A DNA stretch of 64,000 bases from Mesorhizobium muleiense (GTDB lineage Bacteria; Pseudomonadota; Alphaproteobacteria; Rhizobiales; Rhizobiaceae). Shown here piece by piece: positions 17,101-24,627 of this stretch. The stretch lies in NCBI RefSeq assembly GCF_900099905.1, contig NZ_FNEE01000016.1:1-64000 (forward strand), given 5' to 3'. The notes beneath the pieces are model-generated. The model saw only the letters and a program-made list of their open reading frames with translations, was not told the origin of the DNA and ran no database searches. The position numbers and the translations under genes are program-made. The first letter of the stretch is position 1, and each line of letters opens with the position of its first letter.

Positions 17101-17444
17101 GTCCGCTGTTTCTGCACGAGCGAGCCAGCTTCTGGTCGTTCGCCGCCGCTGAAAAAGTGCGTCGCGATCTGGTCGATCTTGGATTGCGGATCGGCCAGCG
17201 GCTGGAGACATCCGGCAACACCCAGGAAGCGCGCTCGATCTATTTGAGGGCGTTGGACCTCTATCCGGATGCCGGCCCCGTCTGCAAGGCGCTGATCAAG
17301 GAGCGGCTGTCGCGCGGTGATTTCGAAGGCGCGGTCGACGACTATGCACGCTACGAACGGGCGCTGCGCGCCGCCGGCGAAGCGGAACCCGCTGCGGAAA
17401 TACGCGCCTTGGTCGAACCCTATCTTGTGCGGCACACGCGCTGA
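14196..17444 (+). CDS. Large ATPase regulator with C-terminal BTAD activator domain
   Basis: A 1082-residue transcriptional regulator. It has a MalT/LuxR-like NTPase module with Walker A APAGYGKTTA near residues 54-63 and Walker B ILVLDDLQD near 147. A long helical, TPR-like middle runs to about residue 830. Next comes an OmpR-type winged helix of the SARP kind (VHVLGGFRLELDG, about 836-930), and a bacterial transcriptional activation domain to the end. The ATG at 14196 is chosen because GGGAG lies 5 bases before it; an ATG at 14172 lacks an SD. It lies 171 bases downstream of cysH on the same strand. Control of the sulfur/cytochrome locus is plausible but unproven. Confidence 0.85.
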   Translation: MTALDAIDADARRPLSGTGRIAKLAAPRSARILRRNRVLEAIGQKSRSSVCWVAAPAGYGKTTAVIDYLESVAAPHVWFRIDEGDQDIARFFQYLAQSLASPAVGNMPVFGVEYAEQPKEFARRFFRAYFARLKPGTILVLDDLQDADTPEFRAVLSVMFRELPDTVRCICVSRTLPHNELGDLVLKGQVAVVDRWALEFSTSEARDFVKLRSTNGAVPVDVEAARGWAIGLVLLADHGSAVGPDDTTGTAPGGQNALSDVLGRHFFLSLPAADQDMLLKLNLLPEISAELADVMIGSSEAGKLLDRLYRRQLLVTRTENSRDVFHLHDLLRDFLDRRFAQRVTAEEQKSLKQRAAKVLADAGRYDEAIHLALQAEDWDQASGLMLSRAETVLAQGHRTTFIEWVGRLPEAFMNGWHFYWLGVAHMPNDAAAEHWLSKAWHTFGEADDQRGLCLTVSRAVLVKTDSWRTYEGLSAWTRRAFEIIERGLPELPSEEAMLVRIGMVRALNFGDDYYRNSPAGQALETELLERLTRNPEHDPSGLRLLASETLIEHSVSVMRADLFTKAVDSVVEDLSDKEVLPWVLGMWLVEFGAKSGRYFPYKRRGFPYPSAEAALREAIAIGERESLKGVEFGGLYHLQMQMKFRNDFAELDQVVERLAEIADSRFSTQVAIVANCYAALHARQGDFAAAYEDCERFMAASEAANEPMVERWAHCITKFQVLLADRKPREAAALLSDLLPRLDGGARKRTEICILAAAALESLCDQGPRYGNQLKVFMEALRDVSWPMVLLNVPELLAELLGDALERGIEPKLCWSLIRERRLDAPQRRPAAWPWPLKVHVLGGFRLELDGNPLNLGAKPPTKALDILRVLAISKENTCSLETVQDWLWPDLDGDQARAACEQALHRLRKLLGRTDLIVQREGKLRLASDKVWVDLADWDARLKSVTTANGEAAGLRPEAEALFLAFPGPLFLHERASFWSFAAAEKVRRDLVDLGLRIGQRLETSGNTQEARSIYLRALDLYPDAGPVCKALIKERLSRGDFEGAVDDYARYERALRAAGEAEPAAEIRALVEPYLVRHTR

Positions 17445-17655
17445 AGACGGTGTCATGCGCTGCCTGGCGAAACACCGGGCTATCGTCGGTCTGGCAGCCC
17501 CCTCAATCTCCGAGCAGGGTGTTTGCTAAGGGCTGCCAGGTTCAAAACGAGGCCAGCGATCGCGTCCATCCTCTCGCTGCGCGTCAGCCCGGCCTGGATA
17601 GCACGAGGTGATGGAGCCAAGGGAAATGACAGGTCGCGAGGCAGGACAGCGCTGT

Positions 17656-17714
17656 CATGCATAACAATGACTTAAAGCGCCTCGCATGAATCCATTCAGC
17701 CGCGACGCGCTTTC
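17656..17714. repeat. Dispersed intergenic repeat, copy 1
   Basis: This sequence aligns, with small gaps, to 28288-28346: CATGCATAA, CTTAAA, TCGC(A/G)TGAATCC and GACGCGCTTT occur in the same order in both. Such elements are common between rhizobial genes. It sits in the 295-base gap 17445-17739 between two gene ends, where I see no gene. Confidence 0.6.
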
Positions 17715-17739
17715 GACTGCGGCACACGGATCGTTTTGT

Positions 17740-18918
17740 TCAGCCAGGTCGTGCTGCACGCACCCAATCGAGTCGTGCGGCGGGGACAAGGCCGTAATTG
17801 TAAAAATTGATACCGTCGACGTCCGGCGCCAGCGCCGGTTTCACCTTGGCGGCGAGAATTTCAGGGCCTGCCATTTCCGGATAAAAGAGCCGGTAGCCGG
17901 CGCCGAGGAATTTCTCTGCCCCGAGCGCGGTGCGGCCAGCCGCCATAAGGCCCGTCACGTCGCCGGCCTGCATGTCGTAGGCACAAAGGATCGCCCCGTC
18001 GCAAACCTTGCCGAGCGCTGCCAGATCGCAGCCGCCGAGCCAGCCGTCTCGCAGGTCGATGACGAGGACACGGGTCCCCGGATCGGCAACCTCGCGCAGT
18101 TCGGCGACAAGACTGGTCACCGGCTCGAACCGCCACAACAGATAGGCGTGGAGATGCGGCCAGGGCAAAAAGGTGTCGAGGCCACTTGCGGGAAATTCTG
18201 GAAAGCGCCGTTCAGGCACCGCGCGCTCGCACGCCTCGGCAATCCACTGCTTGACGAGGTCACGCGCCGCCTGGCCTTCGATGCCGGCACAAGCGGCGCG
18301 GGCGAGGCAGGACGGACAGAAGCACAGCGACAGAAGAAAGTCGTCTTCCGGCGTCAGCCCGACACCATCCTTCTCATGATGGTATTCATGGGCAAAGCCC
18401 ATGAAGGACGGGCTTTCAAGTTCGATTCTGTCGGGCTTATAAGTGTGCGTAACGTCGGCGACGAGCGCGCGGACATAAGCGCGCGCATCCGGATGCGACG
18501 GGCACAGATTGTAATAATTGGGATCGCCAAAGGCGTTGCGGGTGACGGCCTGCGGATAAAGCATGCCGAGGCGGGTATTGTGCAGGCAGACCGTCCAGCA
18601 CGACACCTGGAGGCCGCCTGCCTCGCGCCGTTGGATAAGTTCGGCCAGAACGTCGCCACGTTCCGTGATCATTTCGGCCACCTTCGGCTGGATCACGAGA
18701 TCGGCCCATCGGGCGGCGGTTGGCTTGAAGTAGATCGTGCCGTCCTCCGGGAAATAGGCTTTGCGGCGTGGGCTGCGCGGCTGCAGGAAGCGACCGGCAT
18801 GATAGGAGGTCGCGAGACTGATCATGTTGAGCCTGGCGCGCTCGACGAGATCGCGTTCGACTGTCTCCAAGCCCAGATCCTGGACATCCCAGGGGTAGGT
18901 CCACATCGAAAGCTGCAT
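17740..18918 (-). CDS. Uncharacterised TIM-barrel-like protein
   Basis: A 392-residue cytoplasmic protein with no signal peptide that I cannot assign to a function. Its layout, with segments such as MQLSMWTYPWDV at the start, NYYNLCPSHPDARAYV, RIELESPSFMGF and VDGINFYNYGLVP near the end, looks like a (beta/alpha)8 barrel of the hypothetical glycoside-hydrolase type. A cysteine cluster CFCPSCLARAAC near residues 208-220 could bind a metal. The SD GAGGAT lies before ATG 18918. It is the last gene of a leftward operon with a deacylase, a RidA protein and a PLP enzyme, so it probably handles part of the same substrate, perhaps a carbohydrate moiety (inference). Confidence 0.6.
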   Translation of the reverse strand: MQLSMWTYPWDVQDLGLETVERDLVERARLNMISLATSYHAGRFLQPRSPRRKAYFPEDGTIYFKPTAARWADLVIQPKVAEMITERGDVLAELIQRREAGGLQVSCWTVCLHNTRLGMLYPQAVTRNAFGDPNYYNLCPSHPDARAYVRALVADVTHTYKPDRIELESPSFMGFAHEYHHEKDGVGLTPEDDFLLSLCFCPSCLARAACAGIEGQAARDLVKQWIAEACERAVPERRFPEFPASGLDTFLPWPHLHAYLLWRFEPVTSLVAELREVADPGTRVLVIDLRDGWLGGCDLAALGKVCDGAILCAYDMQAGDVTGLMAAGRTALGAEKFLGAGYRLFYPEMAGPEILAAKVKPALAPDVDGINFYNYGLVPAARLDWVRAARPG

Positions 18919-18975
18919 GAAATATCCTCGGTTTTCTGCAATGGCGCCGTGAGCAAACGCCGGTTGGTTTCCCTG

Positions 18976-19986
18976 TCAGCCTTCCACCGGTTCGGCGATC
19001 TGCAAAAGGCAATCTCCTGCCTCGCACATCGTGTGCAGCCGGCGCGAAAGTACGATACCGCTTTCGGCGAAATGCAGGGCCTCCTCGGCCAGATCGAGCC
19101 GCTCGAGGTCGTGATACCAGCCGGCCAATTGTCCGGCGCTCACGCCGTCGCCGAGCCTGACGGCGGGTTCGAACCAGCCGCGGCGGGTGGCGTAGAGGCC
19201 CTGACTGTGCCGGGAAAGCGAGAGCAATCGCGTCGGCGCCGAAGGCTTCGACTCCGGCGCGAGAACCGGCGCCTCGACCACGCCGGTGGCGACCATCAGA
19301 CTGTCGATCGCGCGAGCGGTAATCGCCATCGTATCGACTGTGGCAGTGCCGCCGCCGCCGAACTCGCCGCTGACGCCGATGGCACCGGCCCGGCGGGCTG
19401 CGCCCATCGAGGTTGGCGAGGCCTGACCATTGTTGGCCACGAACCCGTACGGCATGCCGAGCGCCCGCATCAGCTCCACCCCGCGCCCATGCCTGTCGGG
19501 ATCGGTATTGCGCTCGATGAGCGCCGTGGGAAGATGCTCCATCGAGGTGCCGCCCGAATGAATATCGAAGATGACGTCGTGGCGGGGAAACAGTTCCGTC
19601 TCCAGGAAATTGGCAAGCCGGCTTGTCGGCGCGCCCGACGGATCGCCGGGAAAGGCGCGGTTGAGATTGCCGCCATCGAGCGGCGAACAGCGTTTGGCGG
19701 CCATGACCGCCGGTGCGTTCGCCATCGGCAGGACGGTGACGCGGCCCTTGAGCCGCTTGGGATCGAGCCGGCGGATCAGCTTTGCCAGCGACAGCTCGCC
19801 CTCATATTCGTCACCGTGATTGCCGGCCATCAGAAGCAGCGACGGGCCTTCACCGTTGCGTATGAGGCAGATCGGGACCTTGACCTGGAAATAGGGCGAA
19901 CGGTCTATCGAGAACGGAATGCTGAGATAACCTGATGTCTTGCCGTCCCGGTCGAAGTCGAGCGTATGGGTGAGGCCGGTGTGCAT
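18976..19986 (-). CDS. Succinylglutamate desuccinylase/aspartoacylase-family deacylase
   Basis: A 336-residue zinc carboxypeptidase-like amidohydrolase. Zinc ligands His57 and Glu60 are in AGNHGDEYEG and His143 is in FDIHSGG. The order and spacing fit the AstE/AspA family, which removes acyl groups from the alpha-amino group of amino acids. The C-terminal third is the usual beta-barrel-like domain (GWFEPAVRLGDGVSAGQ). It lies 9 bases after the RidA gene in the same leftward operon. The likely role is releasing a free amino acid from an N-acyl conjugate before the PLP enzyme acts. It could also be a diaminobutyrate deacetylase-like enzyme, but no ectoine genes are adjacent. Confidence 0.85.
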   Translation of the reverse strand: MHTGLTHTLDFDRDGKTSGYLSIPFSIDRSPYFQVKVPICLIRNGEGPSLLLMAGNHGDEYEGELSLAKLIRRLDPKRLKGRVTVLPMANAPAVMAAKRCSPLDGGNLNRAFPGDPSGAPTSRLANFLETELFPRHDVIFDIHSGGTSMEHLPTALIERNTDPDRHGRGVELMRALGMPYGFVANNGQASPTSMGAARRAGAIGVSGEFGGGGTATVDTMAITARAIDSLMVATGVVEAPVLAPESKPSAPTRLLSLSRHSQGLYATRRGWFEPAVRLGDGVSAGQLAGWYHDLERLDLAEEALHFAESGIVLSRRLHTMCEAGDCLLQIAEPVEG

Positions 19987-19995
19987 GGCGGCAAC

Positions 19996-20340
19996 TCAGG
20001 CGGCGGCGATCGCGGTGACCTCGATGCGTAGGTCGGGATCGGCGAGACGCGCCTCGACGCAGGCCCGCGCCGGCAGGCGTTGAGGATCCACCCAGGCATC
20101 GTAGACGCTGTTCATGGCGTCGAAGTCGCCGATCTGCGGCAGGAAGACGTTGACCGCCACAAGCTTTGACTTGCTGCTGCCGGCCTCGACCAAAAGCCCC
20201 TCGATCTTTGAGAGCACATCGCTGGTCTGGTCTTCGATGCCGGCCTTGCGATTGTCGGCTACCTGGCCTGCGATGTGGACGAGGCCGCCATAGACGACCG
20301 CCTGCGACATGCGGGAGCCGGACTGGAAATACTTGATCAT
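19996..20340 (-). CDS. RidA/YjgF-family protein
   Basis: A 114-residue single-domain protein of the RidA superfamily. Arg92 and Glu96 in PARACVEARL match the conserved Arg that positions the imine or enamine substrate. RidA proteins hydrolyse reactive 2-aminoacrylate-type enamines made by PLP enzymes such as serine/threonine dehydratases. That fits its place directly after a D-threonine-aldolase/D-serine-dehydratase-like gene. The SD AAGGAT precedes ATG 20340. It may instead be a pathway-specific deaminase, as in the RutC-like branches. Confidence 0.88.
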   Translation of the reverse strand: MIKYFQSGSRMSQAVVYGGLVHIAGQVADNRKAGIEDQTSDVLSKIEGLLVEAGSSKSKLVAVNVFLPQIGDFDAMNSVYDAWVDPQRLPARACVEARLADPDLRIEVTAIAAA

Positions 20341-20384
20341 ATCGGATCCTTTCGAGGTTTCTTTGGGGCCGCCGCAAGCTCCGG

Positions 20385-21704
20385 TCAGCCGAAATAGGTG
20401 GGAAAGGCGTGGCGGACATGCCCGGCCGCGTCGACGCCGAAGATCACGCGATAGCGATCGAGGCAGGTGCAGGGATGGGAGATGCCGAATTCAACGACGT
20501 CGCCAACGGCAATGTCGTCGCCCGGCGCGATTGTCAGGAAGGCGTGCTGGTCGTTGAGCTTGAAGACCTCGGCGCGTGGTATCGGCAGCGGCTTCCCGGC
20601 CCGGAAGACCGCGAGCACCATCGGAAAGCCCTGATCGAACGACACGTCGCGCATGCCCATGCCGCATATCGCAAGGCCGGCCTCCGGCCGCGACAGCACC
20701 TCGGCCCACAGGCGCAAAGCCGGACGAAACGAATTTCGTGCGGAAGCACCGACGCCGCCGACCGCAAAACCCTTGCGGGCATCGAGTGCAACAAGCGAGC
20801 GGTCATAGATGCCATGGTCGTGGAAGAAGATGGCGCCGCTGCGCAACACCAGCGTCGCATTGCTGTCCCTGGAAACGGTGGGCGAAAGTGCTGCGACCAC
20901 TTTGTCGAAGAACACAGAGCCGCCGGCCGTGACGACCAGCGGCACGTCGCCGCCGACGCGGGCGCGCAGCCGCAGGAACATGTCGGCGGTCATCGCCAGC
21001 AGAGCCGAGATCGCCGCATCAGTGCGGCCAGGATCGGGTTGCGCCGCGGCACCTTCGTAGGCTGCGACGCCGGCGATCAGCAGCCGTCCGCCGGCCGCAT
21101 CAACTGCATCGGCGATCGCCTCGGCTTGCGTCGTGGTCCGCGCGCCTGCCCTCCCCGCACCGAGTTCGACGAGCACGCGCAACGGCGGCAGCATTCCATT
21201 GGCCCGCCAGGCTTCGGCGAGCGCTTTCACGGCAGCGACGGAGTCGGCGAAGACGAAGGGCTCGACGCCTGGCCAGGCGGCAACCAGCGCCGCGAGCCGG
21301 TTCGCACCTCCTGATCCACCAACCTCGTTGGCGATGATCAGTCGTGTGAGGCCGGCCCTGAGCATCACCGCGGCTTGTCTGATATCCGCGACGGTAGTTC
21401 CCCATGCTCCGGCCTCTACCAACGATCGGGCAAGGTCGGGCGCCATCGGGGTCTTGGCATGCGGCGCGATCATCGCGCCCTGTTCGCGCGCGTAGCGCAG
21501 AAACAGATCACTATTGGCGATGAAGGCCTCCTCGTCGAGGGTCAACACCGGCAACGACATGCGCCCGTCAGCCGGATGCCAGCGCTCAGATGCGACAAGG
21601 CTGCTGTCCAGCCCGAAGGTGCCGGGCGGCACGCCGCGGATGCGATCGTCGAGCAGGAAATTTTCACGGATCGCGAGCCCCGGCACGGGTGAGTTTTCGG
21701 TCAT
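20385..21704 (-). CDS. D-threonine aldolase / D-serine dehydratase-like PLP enzyme
   Basis: A 439-residue fold-type III PLP enzyme. It has an alanine-racemase-like barrel with the PLP lysine Lys84 in APHAKTPM, a later VTAGGSVFFD phosphate-binding region, and a C-terminal D-serine-dehydratase-like domain whose HPCTCLD motif supplies His and Cys metal ligands. Family members cleave or dehydrate D-3-hydroxy amino acids with a divalent metal. It is the first gene of a leftward operon with RidA, a deacylase and a TIM-barrel-like gene, and diverges from an amidohydrolase with only 50 bases between. The length exceeds simple D-threonine aldolases (about 380) because of an N-terminal extension of about 50 residues. 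Confidence 0.82.
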   Translation of the reverse strand: MTENSPVPGLAIRENFLLDDRIRGVPPGTFGLDSSLVASERWHPADGRMSLPVLTLDEEAFIANSDLFLRYAREQGAMIAPHAKTPMAPDLARSLVEAGAWGTTVADIRQAAVMLRAGLTRLIIANEVGGSGGANRLAALVAAWPGVEPFVFADSVAAVKALAEAWRANGMLPPLRVLVELGAGRAGARTTTQAEAIADAVDAAGGRLLIAGVAAYEGAAAQPDPGRTDAAISALLAMTADMFLRLRARVGGDVPLVVTAGGSVFFDKVVAALSPTVSRDSNATLVLRSGAIFFHDHGIYDRSLVALDARKGFAVGGVGASARNSFRPALRLWAEVLSRPEAGLAICGMGMRDVSFDQGFPMVLAVFRAGKPLPIPRAEVFKLNDQHAFLTIAPGDDIAVGDVVEFGISHPCTCLDRYRVIFGVDAAGHVRHAFPTYFG

Positions 21705-21754
21705 CCGATGCTAGTCCTTTCGCCTTCGCAGGATGAAGCCCGGATCGATTTCCG

Positions 21755-22720
21755 ATGCCGGCCAAAGCAGAGGGATGCGTGTCAAAGCTTTACTCCGGAC
21801 CGATCATCGATGCCCACCATCATCTTTGGGATCTCGGCCTCGGCCGCCACCCCTGGCTCGCCACAACGGCTGGCGAGCGCGGCGGCCTGGGCGAGCTTGG
21901 CCCGTTGCGGCGAAACTATCTTCCTGAGGATTATTTGCGCGACGCCAGCCGGCACAATGTCGTCGCCACCGTTCATGTCGAAGCCGGTTGGGCCGGGGAC
22001 GACTGCGTCGGCGAAACGCGGTGGCTTGAAACGCTCGACAAGTCGCGGGGTGTGGCGGCCCGCTACGTCGTTCACGTCCCGCTGGCGAACCGCCAAGCGC
22101 CGGCGCTGGTCGAGGCGCAGGCGGCATTCGACCGTGTCGTCGGCGTGCGCGACATATTGAGCTGGGATCCAGATCCTGCCCGCCGTTTCGCTGCCCGTGA
22201 CGGGATCATGAACGATCCGGCCTGGCGCGCCGGCCTGGCCCTGCTTGCCGGCCATCGGCTGGTCTTCGATCTGATGGTGTTTCCGCGCCAACTCGCTGGT
22301 GCCGCGCACCTCGCGGCCGCCTATCCGAACCAGCTCTTTGTTCTCAACCACTGCGGCAGCCCGATCGACCGTGACGCCGACGGAATGCGGACGTGGCGTG
22401 AAGCACTTCGGCTTTTGTCGGAGCGCGACAACGTCGCCATCAAGATATCGGATCTGGTCGCCTACGATCATGATTGGACGCTCGACAGCCTGAAGCCGGT
22501 TGTCATGCATTGCATCGACTGTTTCGGCACGCAGCGCGCGATGTTCGGCAGTGACTTCCCGGTGGCCGGTCTGCACGCATCGTTCGATGCCGTATATGAC
22601 AGCTTCAAGGCCATTGCCGGGGAGCTTTCCGCAGACGAGCAGACGGCGTTGTTCTTCGACAATGCAAGGCGCATCTACCGGCTGGACGATATGTCATCGG
22701 CGGGCCTGCTCCCTGCCTGA
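21755..22720 (+). CDS. Amidohydrolase 2-family metal-dependent hydrolase
   Basis: A 321-residue TIM-barrel hydrolase of the Amidohydrolase_2 (PF04909) type. It starts with IIDAHHHLWDLGLGRHPWL and has FVLNHCGSP in the middle and MFGSDFPVAG near the end, giving the His and Asp metal ligands. Close families are L-fuconolactone/rhamnonolactone hydrolases and decarboxylases, so a lactonase is most likely. A GTG at 21779 just after AGAGGG is an alternative start. Its 3' end overlaps the end of the convergent permease gene by 27 bases. It diverges from the PLP-enzyme operon and probably belongs to the same pathway. Confidence 0.83.
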   Translation: MPAKAEGCVSKLYSGPIIDAHHHLWDLGLGRHPWLATTAGERGGLGELGPLRRNYLPEDYLRDASRHNVVATVHVEAGWAGDDCVGETRWLETLDKSRGVAARYVVHVPLANRQAPALVEAQAAFDRVVGVRDILSWDPDPARRFAARDGIMNDPAWRAGLALLAGHRLVFDLMVFPRQLAGAAHLAAAYPNQLFVLNHCGSPIDRDADGMRTWREALRLLSERDNVAIKISDLVAYDHDWTLDSLKPVVMHCIDCFGTQRAMFGSDFPVAGLHASFDAVYDSFKAIAGELSADEQTALFFDNARRIYRLDDMSSAGLLPA

Positions 22721-23665
22721 GAGAAGCAGCAGCCCCAGGATCAGCGAACCGAACAGGATGCTGCGCCAGCCCGGCGATGCGTTGACGACGGTTATGAGAG
22801 CCGTGATCGTGACCAGCAGGATGGCGCCGGGGATGGTGCCGGCATAGGTGCCGAGCCCGCCGAGGATCGAGGTGCCGCCGAGCACCACGGCCGCAATCGA
22901 GGCGAGCAGATAGGGATCGCCGATCCCGACATAGCCTTGCCCGTTCATGCCGAGCACCAGCACGCCCGCAAGCCCTGAATTGAAGCCGCTGATGCCGTAG
23001 ACCGCCAGCGTCGTCGAGGTTACTGGAACCCCCGACAGTGCCGCGGCGAGCGGATTGGCGCCCATGGCGAAGAGCCGTGCGCCAAAGGATGTGGCATGCA
23101 TTGCGGCCAGAACGATCACGGAGACGGCCACCCACAAGAGCACACCTGCGGGAATACCGGCCGGCCGCGCATTGCCGAGCCAGCGGACCAGCGGGTTTTC
23201 GGCGGTCACGGCGCTGCCGCCGGCGATAATGATCAGCAGACCCTGCAGGAATGTCGCCATGGCCAGGGTCATGATCATCGGATGGACGCGCAACAGCGCC
23301 ACGCCCAGCCCGTTCACCAGACCGATTGTCGTCGTCAGCGCAAGGACGGCAAGGACGGCGGTGAGCCCGGTCGGATCCCCCTGCCACGACAGCAGCGGCA
23401 GGCTGACGGCGCTCACTGTGACGATAGCCGCGACGGAAAGGTCGATGCCACCGGCAATCACCACGAAGGTCTGGCCCGCCGCAACCAGGCCAATTACCGC
23501 GGCCAGTTCGACCAGATAGCGCAAATGGCCATAGGCGCCGAAGCCACGCGAAACGAAGCTCGCGACGATCCACACCGCGGCAACGATGGCAACGGTGAGA
23601 AAAGGCCGGCTGCGCAGGATTGTCAGGGCGCGCCTGCCGCCTGCGCTCTCTTTCCATGCTGTCAT
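22694..23665 (-). CDS. Sugar-type ABC transporter permease (second)
   Basis: A 323-residue inner-membrane permease of the RbsC/BPD_transp_2 family. It has about nine hydrophobic segments and the family landmarks VIAGGIDLSVAAIV near residue 70, GLVNGLGVALLRVHPMIMTL and VLGGTSILGGLGT. It is the last gene of a leftward transporter operon (binding protein, ATPase, two permeases). Its start overlaps the preceding permease stop by 4 bases. Two non-identical permeases suggest a heterodimeric channel. Confidence 0.9.
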   Translation of the reverse strand: MTAWKESAGGRRALTILRSRPFLTVAIVAAVWIVASFVSRGFGAYGHLRYLVELAAVIGLVAAGQTFVVIAGGIDLSVAAIVTVSAVSLPLLSWQGDPTGLTAVLAVLALTTTIGLVNGLGVALLRVHPMIMTLAMATFLQGLLIIIAGGSAVTAENPLVRWLGNARPAGIPAGVLLWVAVSVIVLAAMHATSFGARLFAMGANPLAAALSGVPVTSTTLAVYGISGFNSGLAGVLVLGMNGQGYVGIGDPYLLASIAAVVLGGTSILGGLGTYAGTIPGAILLVTITALITVVNASPGWRSILFGSLILGLLLLSGREQARR

Positions 23666-24627
23666 TGCTGCACCTTGCGGAATTGCGGGGTGGCGACCGC
23701 CCCGATGATGATGAGACCTTGTGCGACATACTGGGCGACCGGCGTGAAGCCGAGGAAGAACATCACACTGATCATCAGGCTGAGCAGCAGGCTGCCGGCA
23801 AGAGCGCCGCGCATCGTGCCTTGACCGCCGAGGAAGCCGATGCCGCCGAGCACGGCGGCGGCGATGGAATTCAGCGTGAAGGCCGTGCCGATGACCGGAT
23901 CACCCGAACCCGTTTGCGCGGCAACGAACAGACCGGCGCCTGTGCAAAGCAGGCCACTGATCGCGTAAGCCGCTATCCGTGCGCCATCGACCGGCACGCC
24001 GGAGCGATAGGCGCCGACGGGATTCTCGCCGGCAGCATAGAGGCTCAAACCAAGCGGCGTGGCGAGATAGAGCTTCCACAGAAGGACTATGAGCATCAGC
24101 AGCACGAAGGCTGCGGGCGTGTTGCCGGCAAGCAGGTCCGACAGCCATTCCGGAATGGCGCCGCCGGGTCTCGGCAGGATGAGCAGCGCAGCACCGCCGA
24201 TGATGAAGGAGCCGGCGAGCGTCACCACGATCGCCGGCAACCGAAGTTTCACGACAATGAACCCGGTTGCGGCACCGATGCCGACACCGGTCAGCGCCAC
24301 CGCAGCGGCACCGCCGGCTATGCCCAGCGGCCCGGTCATCGTCGTCGCGGCGATCACCGCGCCCAGGCTGACCATTGCGCCGATCGCCAGGCTGATGCCA
24401 CCAGTGAGCATGAGGATCGCCTGGGCCATGGCGACCAGCGCCAGCGGAAACCAGCTCTGGGTGAATTTGGCGAAGCCGGAGGCGGTCAAGAGGCCAGGAA
24501 AGAGGAAGCCATAGGCGACGAGGAACGCCATAACCACGGCGAACAGGCTGCGCACGCCGACATTGCGGCGCAGTTGAACCGGCCAGTAGAGAGCGCCGGC
24601 TTGCCCTGAGGGAGCCACCGTATTCAC
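23662..24627 (-). CDS. Sugar-type ABC transporter permease (first)
   Basis: A 321-residue RbsC-like permease with MLTGGISLAIGAMVSLGAV and VLGGIGFLGGQGT as landmarks. The GTG start at 24627 overlaps the ATPase stop (GTGA). An ATG farther upstream at 24747 would intrude 120 bases into the ATPase gene and is not credible. It shares modest overall similarity with the next permease, which suggests an old duplication. It is part of the transporter whose binding protein is at 26152-27204. Confidence 0.9.
   Translation of the reverse strand: MNTVAPSGQAGALYWPVQLRRNVGVRSLFAVVMAFLVAYGFLFPGLLTASGFAKFTQSWFPLALVAMAQAILMLTGGISLAIGAMVSLGAVIAATTMTGPLGIAGGAAAVALTGVGIGAATGFIVVKLRLPAIVVTLAGSFIIGGAALLILPRPGGAIPEWLSDLLAGNTPAAFVLLMLIVLLWKLYLATPLGLSLYAAGENPVGAYRSGVPVDGARIAAYAISGLLCTGAGLFVAAQTGSGDPVIGTAFTLNSIAAAVLGGIGFLGGQGTMRGALAGSLLLSLMISVMFFLGFTPVAQYVAQGLIIIGAVATPQFRKVQQ

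Noticed and set aside
17686..19935. A 749-codon open frame on the + strand
   Set aside because: It is antisense to two clear genes (the barrel protein and the deacylase), has no family match and an Arg/His-rich composition typical of GC-rich shadow frames.
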